From assembly GCF_001540865.1 (NCBI RefSeq), contig NC_033636.1:1897197-1961196 (forward strand): DNA of 64,000 nt, read 5' to 3'. Origin of the DNA: Ananas comosus (lineage: Eukaryota; Streptophyta; Magnoliopsida; Poales; Bromeliaceae). Shown here piece by piece: positions 1 through 11,761 of this stretch (positions are counted from its first letter, which is position 1; every line of letters begins with the position of its first letter). The notes beneath the pieces were generated by a model. It was given only the letters and a program-made list of their open reading frames with translations, did no database searches and had not been told where the DNA came from. Both the position numbers and the translations under genes were made by a program.

Positions 1-199
1 TTTTATAATAGAGTTCCCAGATCGCTTGCCCATCAAAGTCTGATTAGGATTCATATTTAAATTGAAATAGGTATGGATAGGATAAAATAAATACCAGATC
101 AATTAGTTCTAATATTCTGTTAGATTTTGACCTTTATCTATAGCTAAAATCCTAAATGAAATATGATTAATAGCAACAATATATGGTAATGGAGACAAT
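1..199 (-). mobile_element. Partial Ty1-copia LTR, cut by window edge
   Basis: This stretch matches 880-1064 in the same orientation with small indels, from the TATA-like region (TTTATAAT against TTTATATA) to the CCATATATTG block near the LTR end. It is therefore a second copy of the LTR belonging to the copia element next door. It runs past base 1, so whether it is a solo LTR or part of another element cannot be told. Confidence 0.7.
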
Positions 200-540
200 A
201 AAAGCACTGGTGGAATGTTATAAAAAAAAAAAAATGAAAGGAGAAGAGATGGCAGAGAAGAAATTGTGCATATTTTAGCAAGAATAGCTGCAAAATGGCG
301 AATGATTGCCCAAAATTAGACGAAATGGCAATTTGCCGCGCCGCGAAATTGCACCATTTCTCCTTTTTCTTTTCCCCTTAATAGTCCGGATCCAGGTGCT
401 TGGCACACGAATGCGGTCTGTGCAGGGACGTCCGCGCTGTGACGTCGGCGACCCGGACGGAAATCCTGCGCGAGTAATCTGCGACGAGTTGAACTCCGAG
501 GCATGATCCTCTCGCGGCACCCGGCAATTCATCTTCACCT
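200..540. other. Unassigned GC-rich stretch between two LTR copies
   Basis: A short A-run is followed by a GC-rich block (about 330-540) with many CpGs. Overlapping short ORFs on both strands reflect base composition and match nothing I recognise. It may be part of the LTR U5 or old promoter sequence of the downstream gene separated by the copia insertion; neither is proven. Confidence 0.3.
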
Positions 541-1506
541 TACTGTGTCGCTCCCTCCGTCCGCCGTACTCCCTTTCGCCTTTCTCGTAAGGTATAAATG
601 ATAGACTTTATAGGTATGTAAAAACAAAACCGAAAATAAATACATACCAAAATTCAGGATCAAAACAAAAATATAAGATAACTCACAGAGAGCCATAGAG
701 AAGAAATTCTTGATCAATCTTGCGGAAGCGTGAAGTCCGGCTATGGTCTGAAAGTCACGAACCGAACTTGGGTGATTTGGTTTCTCCCCCTGTCTCAGGC
801 ACTCTACCGTATAGTGTGGAACCGATGGTAATTCTTCACCAGAATGCGTACGAGAAGGTCGCAGGACCAATACCCCTTTATATAGAGTCCAGATCGACTT
901 CCCATCAAAGTCTGATTAGGATTCTATTTAAATCTGAAATAGATGGGATAGGGATAAAATATACCATATCAAGTAGTTCTAAATCTGTTAGGATTGACCT
1001 TTATCTATAGCAAATCCTAAATTAAATATGATTAATTAGGCAACAATATATGGAAATCCTAACAATCTCCCACTTGGCTCATATTAATCATATTCCATTA
1101 ATGGATTTTCTATACTCCAATCTTTATTGCGCATTATTAGAAACTTTATGGTCAAATACTTTAGAACTCACTTGATCTTTAGCTCAAACTAAAAGACTAC
1201 AATGATAGGAATTATGGTGGTCCACATCTTCATAACGAAATTTTCCTTCCATAATTACCGTATCATCTTCATCTCCTAGCCGAGTACTTTATATGGCAAA
1301 ACTTTATGAATGAACTTAAACTATATGTTCATTCGTTAATAGACGAAACTTTATGTCTATTAAATGGTCCAACACAGCTGCATTAAACTTTATTGAAAAA
1401 AAATAGATGTTACAAATTTATACATCAAAAGAACTAATCAAACCCATAACTTTAACACGATCTGTATATGACTCAGGTGCCGGCCCCTTGGTCATTGGGT
1501 TTGCAA

Positions 1507-1909
1507 TCATACACTTGGTACTGATGTATTCAATTGAATATAACCTTCATCTATCTTCTCTCTCACAATAAGATATTCGGTGTCCAAGTGTTTACACCCT
1601 GCTGTAATCTTATTGTTATTGGCAAAGGAAACCGCAGCTGAACTATCACAGAAAATCTTTATTGGATAAATACCGAAGTCCACAATTCTTAAGTCTGTGA
1701 TAAAATTCCTAAGCCAAAAAATTTGTGATGTGGTATCGTAACATGCAATATGATCCAAAGTTCATTTCAAATACCTCATAACCTTTTAGCAGCCTTCCAA
1801 TGCTCCATATCTGGATTACTTTGATATCTGCCAAGTAATCCAACGGCAAAAGCAATATCCGGACGTGTGCACAGTTGTGCATACACAAGACTATCAACTG
1901 TAGAGGCAT
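1507..1909 (-). pseudogene. copia RNase H fragment
   Basis: Two overlapping reading frames resemble the C-terminal RNase H region of copia polyproteins. Visible motifs are the active-site segment IFCDSSAAVSFANNN and the nearby KHLDTEYLIVREK, typical of this domain in plant copia elements. The frame changes around 1740, so at least one frameshift separates the connection segment from the catalytic part. It lies directly downstream of the reverse transcriptase and belongs to the same dead element. Confidence 0.8.
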
Positions 1910-1965
1910 AGGATATGTTTTTCATCTGTTCAATTTCTAATTGGTTCTAGAGACACTAAAAAGTA

Positions 1966-2551
1966 TTAAGTTATCCCCTTTCTGGACAGGAGCAACACTG
2001 AGCTCATATGCAATAGCCCAAGATCATTACTGGCAAGCAAAATATCATCAATATAAAGGACTAATAAAATTATTTTACTCCCACTAACCTTTAGATAAAT
2101 ACATTGATCAACAATATTTTCCTTAAAACCAAAAGTCAAAATAGTTTGTTTAAATTTTAAATACCATTGTCGGGAGGCCTGCTTTAGTCCATATATTGAT
2201 TTCTTTAATTTGCATACCAAATGCTCCTTTCCCTTTTGCGAGAATCCTTCATATTGATTCATATACACATCTTCTTGGAGATCCCCATTTAAAAAAACAG
2301 TTTTGACATTCATCTGGTGTAGCTCGGAAAGATTCCTTTCTAGATACTGAAGAGAAAGTCTCTTTATAGTCAATACCTTCTTTCTGAGTGAACCCTTTCG
2401 CCACAAGTCGGGCCTTATATCTCTCTATGTTACCTTTGAAGTTCCATTTAATTTTATAAACCCACTTGCATCCTACGGGTTTAACTCCTATAGGTAACTC
2501 AACAAGATCCCATACCTTATTGTGGTTCGTGCATTCAATCTCATCATTCAT
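1966..2551 (-). pseudogene. copia reverse transcriptase, frameshifted
   Basis: The first frame carries the copia RT entry region (KWVYKIKWNFKG, ERYKARLVAKGFTQKEGIDY). The next frame carries FLNGDLQEDVYMNQYEGF, KLKKSIYGLKQASRQWY and the catalytic YIDDILLASND, which corresponds to the YVDD box. A frameshift near 2300-2400 joins the two frames, so no intact RT is made. Residue order and spacing match plant Ty1-copia elements closely. A further fragment of the polyprotein linker, including the GYSERSKGYKFY segment, lies at 2737-3084. Confidence 0.85.
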
Positions 2552-3105
2552 GGCATTGTACCATTCCGTAGAATTACTGCTATTTATAGTTTCGGAAAAA
2601 CTAAGAGGATCATCTAAACTCTAGCCATTCTCATAGAGATAGACAATATAATTACTGGATATAGCCAGTCTTTTCTGTCTTGAGAATCTTCTTAAATCTA
2701 TCTGATTATCCACATGTACATCTTGATGTGAATTATTCACTTGTACATTTGATGTGAATTATCAACGATAGGTTCACAATGATTTTGTGGTTCCAAAACG
2801 ACTTGTTGTTCTACTGGAATAGGAACCCTCAAATCGTGAAAGATAATAGTGGGTCTGTCATGTACAGAATTCGAATGCTCTTGAATTTCCTCAAATTCAA
2901 TGAATCGAGGTTCAGAGCTCCCACTAATTGCACTATCCTCAATAAACCGAGCTGTTTTAGTTTCTGCAATCTTTATAGGAAGTGATGGACAGTAAAACTT
3001 ATACCCCTTGGATCTTTCTGAATAACCAATAAAATATCCTGATATGATTCTAGAATCCAATTTCTTTATTTGTGGATCATACAATTTGGTCTCAGCTTGA
3101 TAACC

Positions 3106-3527
3106 TCATGTATGAAAATATCTTAAGCTGGGTTTCCTACCTGTCCAAAGCTCAAAAGGAGTCTTAGTGACAGCTTTAGTAGGGACCCGATTAAGAATAT
3201 ACATGGCAATTTTGAGTGTCTCACTCCACAATGATATCGGAAGCGTAAAATTACTAATCATACTCCTGAGCATATCAATTAATGTGCGGTTCCTTCTTTC
3301 AGCAACACCATTCTGATAAGGTGTCCCTGGCATAGTGTACTATGGAACAATTCCGCACTGCTCCAGAAACTTAGCAAAAGGCCCAAGAATTTGGCCTTTA
3401 TCTGTTTGTCTACCAAAATATTCACCACCCCTATCTGATCTGACTACTTTTATCCTCTTCTCGAGTTGATACTCTACTTCAGCCTTATATGCCTTAAAGG
3501 CATCTAATGCTTTAGAATTTTTTTTTT
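3106..3527 (-). pseudogene. copia integrase core, truncated
   Basis: The minus strand reads a DDE integrase core: RSDRGGEYFGRQTD supplies an Asp of the triad and YQNGVAERRNRTL supplies the Glu, followed by SEWSETLKIA-like and ILNRVPTKAV segments usual for copia. An in-frame TAG lies just before the MPGTPYQNG segment (about 3340). The N-terminal zinc-binding part is missing, because the element stops at a poly-T run at about 3520-3530. Confidence 0.82.
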
Positions 3528-3693
3528 TTTAAGCAAGTAGAGATAGCCATATCGAGAGTAGTCNAGTTTGATTATATAGATTGTTGAGTTAATAAGTATG
3601 AAAATATCATCTTTAATAATTTTTTACCAAATTTTGGCGACCATTTAAACTAATATTAATTAGTTTATAGAAATAATGATTGTTTCGATAATA

Positions 3694-3728
3694 TCTACCT
3701 GCCGCATCGCACGGGTAACTACACTAGT
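3694..3728 (+). mobile_element. Possible Helitron 3' terminus
   Basis: The segment ends in CTAGT at 3724-3728, preceded by a GC-rich imperfect stem (ACCTGCCGCATCGCACGGGT, 3697-3716) of the kind seen shortly before the CTRR-T end of plant Helitrons. The 5' TC end was not found and the stem is poorly paired, so this is tentative. The AT-rich 3528-3693 may be the body of the same small element. An ambiguous base (n) lies at 3564. Confidence 0.3.
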
Positions 3729-3902
3729 AATGAACGATACGGTGCTAGTGTGATTCCTCGAGAGGATCCTAATTGCTGCCCTCCAACGCCTATACAGGCT
3801 GTTGTTTCTGTCAGCCAAAATGGACGGTTGAAGCACTTCGGGCTGTGGCATCACCTTCCAGACGGACGCTGCGGCGAGGCGGAGGAGAGACGGACGGGGA
3901 GA

Positions 3903-4106
3903 ATGATTTTAAGGTCTGCCGTAGCATCGCCGCCGCTGCTGCCGCCGCCGGCGGTGAGGGGTCGTCCGGCGCCGTCCGTAGGGCGCAGGAAGACGGCGCC
4001 CTCCGTGGTCGCTTGCGGTAACCACGACCTAACCCGAACGCAGGAGCTGCGGACCCAAATCCACCAACTCCACTCCGAAGCCGAGCTAATACGATCCAAA
4101 GGTACT

Positions 4107-4149
<43 letters not shown>

Positions 4150-7100
4150 ATTTGGTTTTCAGCAATCATTTTCTCTGATACAGAATGTTAAATATAAAAA
4201 TGTTTAAACACCGTTCTCTAACAGCTTAAGCTTTTAGAGTACAACGGTTGTTTCACATGGTATCAGAGCCGGAGGTCCTGAGTTCGAGTCACGCCAGGCT
4301 CCTAACATATTAATTTCCTCCCATTTAATTCAAGCCCACGTCATGGGCCGATTAGAAAGTCTCGAGCCCAGACGTGAGGGGGAGTGTTAAATATAAAACT
4401 ATTTAAACACCGTTCTCTAACAGCTTAAGCTTTTAGAGTACAACGGTTGTTTCACACAGAATGCTGGCAGTTTCTGTACTCATTTTGAATTGGGGATCAT
4501 AAGCACTAACCAACTATTTCAAAAGCAGGTGTGCCTGATACGAAGGGCACGTCCATCGTACTTACGGGTTCAGCCATAGCATTCATAAGTTTCAACTTGA
4601 CTCAATCCATCTGGACGTTAGGTCTATTAGTGGATCTCTTGCCGTTAATTCTATTGAGGACCGCAGCCCCGCTCAACTTATTCGGCTTATCCAACTCAAT
4701 TTATTAGTCCCATAGGCTTATTGTCGCAGGGCAGAAATTTGGACCTATTTTAGCCTGTAATAAATAGCCAATATAAAGTTCTCCCTTTTGATTCTGTTTC
4801 ACTCTTGGCCCTATCAGAATGTCTCGAGTCTAGGCGCGAAGAGTAATGTTGAATGTAAGTATTAAGATCACCATTCTCTGGTAGCTTAAGTTTTTGAAGA
4901 ATAGTAGTTATTTTACATTATTTAACACTGGCTAGCTAGTTTAATATTGTAATTTAAAATATTGAATGTAGAAAATGTAGAGGTTAAAAAGGACAAAAGC
5001 ACGGAAGACCCTTTTATAAAGAGAACTACCTAATCTTTAGAAGTTCTGTAACCTTTGGTTTATTTGATTTGAGCCCTTCTGTTACAGAATTTGGATGCAT
5101 CGTTTATCTTAACAGACTAGATTAGAGTATCTCACGTGAGTGTATTCTCATTAAAGCAAGTAGTGCTTCATGTGCCTGTATTTAGTAACGGATTAGCCAT
5201 CAAATAGTTCAAATTAGACGAACTGAGAACTTATATAACAAAATTAATATGCTTTTGAAAGGTGGGAGTCATATAGTTCAGATAAGTTCCATGCATTTTC
5301 ACCAAAAGAAAACTGTAGGTAGGTAATACAATTTAACAGGTACAATTGCGTGGAGGCAACTGAATTCTTGGATATTTGCAAATAGGTATTCGAACTTTAG
5401 AAGTTTGCGATTTCAGTGCTTTGCTGTTTGTGATAATTTCAGGAAATTATGTCTTGACTGCACTTATACATCCACACCACGCTTAGAATGTCCCTCCATC
5501 CTGTTTCATAAACTTCAATAGAACCATTCAAAAGTTTGTTAGACGAATGGCTATAATCCCTTAGGTGGTAGAGATGAAAATTACGAATGCATAGGTGTAA
5601 GCGACAATTTCTCTACTTGTTGGCGATAGCGATGAGTAACTAAAACCGAAATTTCATAAATGTTAGATCATAAAATCCAAACTTTTAAAGTTCAAGTATC
5701 TATTTGCAAATACCATATTTCTTTTTCTCTTTTTCTTTCTTTCTTTTTTTTTTATAAATCGATACGATCTTTATAAGGCTCCTCTTCTGAATGAAATTGA
5801 ATGGGGTCCATAGAAACCATATCTTCATCCATAGGACCCCAAGTGCCTGAATCAATCAAAAGTCCGATTCTAACTGAACCATTTTTAAATGATATCCACA
5901 TTGTTCACAAATAACTTATCTTAGAATTTTTGAAAATAAAGTTCTTTTTTAGAAAGATTACCGTTGTCTCTGTTTATGTTTTGGGTTGGAGTATAATCCT
6001 AAGGTTTGTTAAGAAAGGGGAAGAATGAAAGCTCAAGGATACTCCTTCCAAAGTATCAACTTACTTTAAACCCAAAAAAAGAAAATACCTCATTTTTCCC
6101 ATGTAGCAAATTAATAAAAGTTATAGCTATTCTCTACCAAAAAAAAGGACAGTAACAAAAAGAGAGAAAGTATGGCGTTTGTACTTTGTAGCATCTCGTG
6201 GAAAGTGAGCATGCATTCTTTCAAATCCATAATGCATGCTCAAGGAGGCAAAGAGCCTCAAAATTCAAAATAATTCCAAAAATTGCAACCTAAGACCATA
6301 GTGGAAGATATGAGCTGATCCTCTACTTGTTGGAAAGCTCAAACACCTGTCACCTCCAACTAGGGATTGTTGAGGAAAATAAGCCTGCAGTCCTTCGTGA
6401 TCTTGTGAAGGGCATCGACTGGAAGGGACGCAAACAAATCAATGTCAAACGGGGTAGAGGAGGCATCCAAGGGCAAGGACTGGTCGTTGGCCAAATGAAG
6501 GTGGGGACTGGAGGAAGTAGAGGAAGCTAGCATGGCAAAAATTTTCTTTTCGTGTGACCTCAATCGCGTAATTGGTCATGCTGCGGTAGGGGCCTGAGAA
6601 CTTCTACGAGAACCGACCACTTCGCCAAAAGGAAGGACACCCCCTAATAGCTAGAAGGACTAACGGTGAGAGGCCAGGATAAGGCGGGGGAAGGAGGAGG
6701 AGGAAGATGAAGGGAAGTGACAAAGATGGAGGTGAAACATCCATGGTAATTAAAGGTTATGAATAAAGGAGAGGACTAGAGGTGGTAAGAGAAGTGGCCA
6801 CAAGCGGCCATGAAGGAAAAGAGGGTGGGCTAGGGAATAAAGAGAGGGGCGGGAGGGGAGAATTAAACTAATAGTGATTTTAGCTTACAAAGTTATTGTA
6901 TGTTTATATAGTTGAAATTAGGTTCGCTTAGTAACCTCTTTGATCTTAGAAACCGGAAGAACTAGTTAAAGTTAGATTTCTACCATTTATCATCTTCAAG
7001 TGCATCTTGAAGGAAAGGCCCGATAATCACAATTCTTAAAATATGACACGAATTGGATAATGTGCCAAAATTAAAGTAATTCTTAGTTTTAGATATATTC

Positions 7101-10100
7101 CTAGTTGAATATTGTGACGAGCACAAGACTATTTGAGCTCAAGTGCTCAAATAGGATAATCAATTTAAGATTAGAGCTGAGATAAAGTCAATGTTTCTAT
7201 TTCCTTCCATATAAGAACCAAGAACATTGGACTATGTGATCCTAAATATTGTAGGTAGAAACAAATAGACATGCAGTCTCAATGTTCTGCTTAACGATTT
7301 TGTCTCCAAGTAATAATACTGTTTATATGTTTGTTTTCTGATAAATAAAGTACTGTTATAAATAGAATGTTTATTGTGCAATTATATTATTAGAGTTGAG
7401 GTGTAATTTGTTAAATCCGTTGTACTTAAATGGTTGAAGCAAATGGGAATTACTTGTGAGCATGATGCCAAGACATCCCTACTTTCTATGAAGGAATGCT
7501 GATCACAAGTTCGTATACACGAACCAAATTAAAGTATTGAAAGTGTAAGAGTCTAGGAGAACACATTTTTTCTTAGGTTGTATTGTAATGATGCTGATAT
7601 CATGTAGGGAATATTCGGAAGAAGTTAAGTTCTTATGTTTGCTAGCCTTCCAAACTAAGTGTATGCTGAGTAATCATATGATATAACATTTACAAGGTCA
7701 GGCCATATCTACTTGTACAAGAATTATATGGAAAAAAAACCCTTGGTTAAATATGTTGCAATTTGGAAAGCATGAACCAACTTTAGGAAGCATGTAAGCA
7801 CTTAAATCAATCTTTTAGTGATAGACTATATCTTCTTGTGAAAAACATGGATGAGGAATTGCTGTGATATTTTAAAAAAGGAAAACTCTCTATTATAAAT
7901 ATTGAAATTGGAAAACTGCTCATTAGGTTTACTGGTCAACCTAAGGATCCAAACCAATCAATGATCAAAACTTTTGAATCCTGTCCACAGTTTGCTGCCT
8001 AAACTGAGAGCCTAACTACAATCGACTGGTTTTCCCGTGGACTGTGCTAGTTGACCTATCTAGGTCGGCCAAGATTCAAGGTGATAGAGACAACACTGCA
8101 GAACAAGTAGAATAACTACGTGTACAGAAATTCAAGTACTTGGGTTTTAACACTTAAGACAATAACAAGAAGGATATCTGTGCAGGTTGAAGAAAAAAGA
8201 TGATACCCAAAAACAAAAAAAGATGGAAAGGGATTTGGGCCCAGTCCAAAACAGTCGTTTTCTAAGAGAAGATTGCAACAGCATCCAAGACTGTTTAGGC
8301 ATACTTATTGACTAACGGGGGATCTTACTAGGCAGTAATTCAGTAAATGATAAGTAAAAAGAAGAACAAGGTATCGAGAGGTTGTCTAATGAAATGCGGT
8401 GATACTGTCAAGAGTAGATTGCTTGCTCTTGTATGGAATGCACACATCCCAGACTTAAATCTGCCTGCACCCCTCCTAGGTTTTTGGTTTCTATTTATAT
8501 TTTAATGTTCCTGCTTTGCTTACAGTTTTGAGTTGTATACTACAAAGGACTGCTCGAGCTATCCTTATATGTATGTGTGTGTGTATATACGACGAACAAT
8601 TTATAAAAAATCTCATCTTGCATGCATAAATCTTGAACTTAATTAGCATTCTTTTACACTTCTAGGTAATTGCATTTTTTTTTATTTCCTTGTCTGGTTA
8701 TTGCAAGAGCAGAACGATTTTAGTGCTGCTATATCTGAATGAACTTGACATGGAATCTGTGTTTTATTGTCTCCCGTCACTGGATTACTGATTTTTCACC
8801 TCTATAATTACCTTCTACCTTCCAAATTGTTTTATGCAAGTCCTGTTGTAGTAATATTCTTGAATTTGTTTTTGTTCTTCATACTATATTCTATCGGCTT
8901 CATCTCAAAATGTCTAGATCACCTAACCAGCTTGTAGAATCCTATCTACTAGTTTATTCGAAATATAACTCCATTGAATATTGGGAAGGAAATTTGCCTT
9001 TATTAATTGATGATGATGTGAGCTGCCTAGAAGTTTACCGCCTTCTGTCAAAAAGGGGGTTGTGAAGGCTTTAAATCAAGAGGTTTTCATGCTTCTATTG
9101 TAAATCGTCAAGATTATTCTAGATAGTTACTAGATTGATGTTGTTATTTAACGGGTGAATTAGTATTTTCCTTAGAATCAGAAGTATACTGGACTTTTGT
9201 AGACTGGTTTCCCACTCATCAATTTCTGTTATTTCTTCCAAGTTGTCATTAGGTTCCCCTGTAATTGTAGAAGCACAAGATTCGAGCTAATATTGTTGCT
9301 TATTATTCTTATTCCAGAAATTTGTCTTTTGTTATCCTAGCAAATAATGCAAGATTGAGACTTATGCGGTTGAGTGAGACAGCTGAGAATCTAAAGAGAA
9401 GAGCTGCCATGAGCGTCCTAGCTGGTAAAGAAGGTGATGCGAGGGAGCTACTTGTACAAAAGAAGAAGTTGATGCAAGCCTTGGAAAAATCAAAAAGCCG
9501 CATCGAGGTGCTTGATAAACTTTCGGCAAAAATTAATGAGGTAAAACTTGGATTATATTTTCAGTAAAAAAATTATGAGTTACTTTATATTTGTGTCAAA
9601 TCGCAGAGAAATATATACCTGTATGAATGTTATCATAGTATCGACCACTCGTGGTAAATTGATCGATTACACCTTTTGCTGTTCTCGATTGTGCTCTTGT
9701 TGTTCATATTTTGTTAGATTTTCGTTGTTGCTTTTGCTTAAGAATTTACATAAGATCGAAGAGAAATATTTCAAGAGAATTCTGGGGCTTATTTATGATA
9801 TTTTAACCCCAGCTCACGGGAACATCATTCATCTGCTACAGAGGCTTATCATTTCACCGCATATACTTTCCGAACCTTCCAGAACAAAGGCGCCAAAAAC
9901 CCGTCTTTATATCTCCGATATTTGTTACTTGGAAAAAAAATGCTGCAACGTGTTGGCTTCTCGTGTTAGTGAGACTAATTGTTCTTGTTCTCTTTTACTT
10001 TAACAATCTAAAGTTATCCACTGAATGAAATCCTATTTTTATTTTATGGGATCCTTGTTTGGGTACCCCTTCCTATTCTAATTGTGACTTGTGCAAAACC

Positions 10101-11157
10101 ACCTCTCAGTTATATTCACGAACTGGTGAAATTAGCTTTTGATAAAAGAAATCAAAATCATCTCATAATGTGTTGGAATGTCAAAATGTTTTGAGATTCA
10201 ACATTTTTCTAGTCATTCCAATATTATAAATTTAACTTCCTTTAAGAGATTTTGCAAGGACCAAAACTGAACTGAATTCTTCTGTCTTTGCGTTTAACCT
10301 ATTATTGCCTTTTTTTTATGTTCTTTGAGAACGAACCCATACCCATATTCCAGATCCCTAGCAATGTCATATCTTGGTTAAAAATTACCTGGTTTCAGGC
10401 AATTTCTCTGAAAGAAAGCAAGTTGATAGAACATGTCGCCATGCAACGTGAAATCACTCAGAAAGATTCCAGTCATCAGATTCGATACGCCCCCACTAAG
10501 TCTCATGTTGGTGAAGTTGCAGACAAAGCAAAGGATTCTCTGGCTGCTATCCTGCAATCAGCTGAAAATTACTCTGTTGAAGTGAGAAGTCATAGCGCAA
10601 ATATTGCTGCCAACTTTGAGAAACAGGATTTTGATGCTTCTGAAAACTCCACAGATTCTGATATTGATAATGTGGTCGGCAGTTTAACCGGCCTATCGTC
10701 ATATAGGGATTTGCTTGAACAAATTGACACGCAACTACATGTAGTGGTATCCAATATAGAAGAGTTCATGAGTACCGAATTATCAATACAAAGTGATCAG
10801 AATCAGATGAAAGACCAACTGCAGAAATTATCAGAAATTTTAAACAATGTACTCTGCATCAGAGGAAGGTTAGTCTTGACTAATATTTCCTTTTGTTTTT
10901 GCTGTTAACAATGCAGGTAGGAGTTGAAAGCCAAAACTCAAATATCTTTGCAATTTGAGTGTCACTTCATATTAAATTAAATTTGTGATGGTGAAGTCGA
11001 AAGACTTTTGTCTGCCTGATGTCATACTAATAGCATGAGAGAGGCCAATATGTGACAAACTAATGTAGAACCAGAATATACTTGGATATTTTGAAATTAA
11101 ATTCTTAAATATTTCAGGATTGCAACCATCATGCAGACACTAACAGATAGCAGCTGA
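3903..11157 (+). CDS. Coiled-coil protein of unknown function, 4 exons, 302 aa
   Basis: Exons: 3903-4101, 9341-9540, 10399-10868, 11118-11157. All introns are GT-AG and all junction phases agree (1, 0, 2), giving 302 residues. The ATG at 3903 is the first in frame. Residues 1-40 are rich in Ala, Pro, Ser and Arg with almost no acidic residues, which looks like a plastid or mitochondrial transit peptide. From about residue 47 there are long charged helices ([21 protein letters not shown], then [29 protein letters not shown]). A Ser/Asp-rich acidic linker ([12 protein letters not shown]) sits in the middle, followed by a second helical block ([28 protein letters not shown]). No catalytic motif is visible and I do not recognise the family. 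A conserved plant coiled-coil protein of organelles is an inference. The first intron is 5.2 kb and repeat-filled. The short last exon ([11 protein letters not shown]) is the least certain part. Confidence 0.78.
4112..4145 (+). repeat. (CT)n microsatellite
   Basis: About 17 CT units lie 10 bases inside the 5' splice site of the first intron of the coiled-coil gene. Confidence 0.95.
4186..4456 (+). mobile_element. Complete TRIM/SMART miniature LTR retrotransposon
   Basis: Two 72-bp direct repeats (4186-4257 and 4385-4456) start TGTTAAATAT and end GTTTCACA. Directly after the first is TGGTATCAGAGC (4258-4269), the standard primer binding site for initiator Met-tRNA. Directly before the second is a purine tract (GTGAGGGGGAG, 4374-4384). 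A perfect 5-bp target duplication CAGAA flanks the element (4181-4185 and 4457-4461). The internal region is only 127 bp and non-coding, so movement must depend on proteins from other elements. The two LTRs differ at only a few positions, so the insertion is fairly young. It lies in sense orientation in the first intron of the coiled-coil gene. Confidence 0.93.
4821..4917 (+). mobile_element. Diverged remnant of the same TRIM family
   Basis: This resembles the 3' end of the TRIM at 4186-4456: GTCTCGAG and a degraded purine tract, then an LTR-like TGTTGAATGTAAGTATTAAG, the CATTCTCTGGTAGCTTAAG block and a degraded end. The first LTR, primer site and target duplication are not recognisable. Confidence 0.6.
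5369..5712. mobile_element. Foldback MITE in intron 1
   Basis: The start (GGATATTTGCAAATAGGTAT, then TCGAACTTTAGAAGTTTG) is the inverted complement of the end (CAAACTTTTAAAGTTCAAG, then TATCTATTTGCAAATACC) over about 45 bases with scattered mismatches. The interior is non-coding. Superfamily not assigned, since no clear target duplication was found. Confidence 0.6.
5713..9340 (+). other. Remainder of the 5.2-kb first intron
   Basis: AT-rich and non-coding as far as I can read. A more GC-rich patch at about 6340-6870 has a 67-codon antisense ORF (6563-6360) and purine-rich sequence (6670-6720). It may be an old retroposed or transposon fragment, but no motif supports a family. A short TG/TA run lies near 8575-8590. 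The intron ends in CCTAG at 9340. Confidence 0.5.
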
Positions 11158-11761
11158 ACCTCAAATTGTGCGAGCGGACAGGCGCGTAATGATATTAATG
11201 GGTATGTGTAAAATTCTCCCTGAATCTTCTAAATTATTTGTTGTTTTCTTGTTCTTCGAAAATATAAATGAATGGTAATGAGACTTGAAAAGTATAACAT
11301 AAATTTGCAAATGTCGTAAACAATGCATTAACTCTTATACATGTCATGTAGCATGATGAAGGAAATGATCTATTGAGTTGTGTACAGGTTTAACATTTCG
11401 TCATATTAATAGCAAGGCAATTATCCCCTAGAGCACTTGAAGAGCAAAACAAACCAAACTCTTTGACAGGGATAATTAATTCAGCTATTGCCTCTACTTA
11501 GTAACACATTGTTTAGGCAAAACCAAATACTTTCTTCTATTGCGAAGGTATAGGTTGAGTCACAGGAAAATTCTAGTCCGCATTGTATTATTTGATGTGG
11601 AATGAAGATTTAGAATAACTAAAATTTGAACAATTTCTTGGAAAAGATTCAAATTCATCATGAAAAGCAGATAGATAATGATTTAATTAGATGCAGCTCC
11701 ATACTAATCCTAATTTTTGTGTAATACTGTATTCTTTTATATTTACTTGTATAATCAAGAA

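Larger units (their letters stand above)
541..3527 (-). mobile_element. Truncated, decayed Ty1-copia retrotransposon
   Basis: Read on the minus strand the order is integrase, reverse transcriptase, RNase H, polypurine tract and 3' LTR, which is the Ty1-copia order. The polypurine tract is AAGTGGGAGAT (1075-1065), directly followed by an LTR starting TGTTAG at 1064. A TATATAAAGGGG promoter motif lies in the LTR near 880. The far LTR edge (about 541) is a guess. Upstream of mid-integrase (3527) everything is missing: no gag, protease or 5' LTR. Stops and frameshifts break every domain, so the copy is dead. Confidence 0.85.

Noticed and set aside
4258..4300. tRNA-like sequence (GGTATCAGAGCC, GTTCGAGTC)
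   Set aside because: It is the primer-binding site and leader of the TRIM; no cloverleaf can be formed.
6360..6563. Antisense ORF in intron 1
   Set aside because: No recognisable domain and no splice partners; kept only as an unexplained GC-rich patch.
9548..10003. 151-codon ORF
   Set aside because: It lies wholly within intron 2 of the coiled-coil gene and has no motif or splice support.
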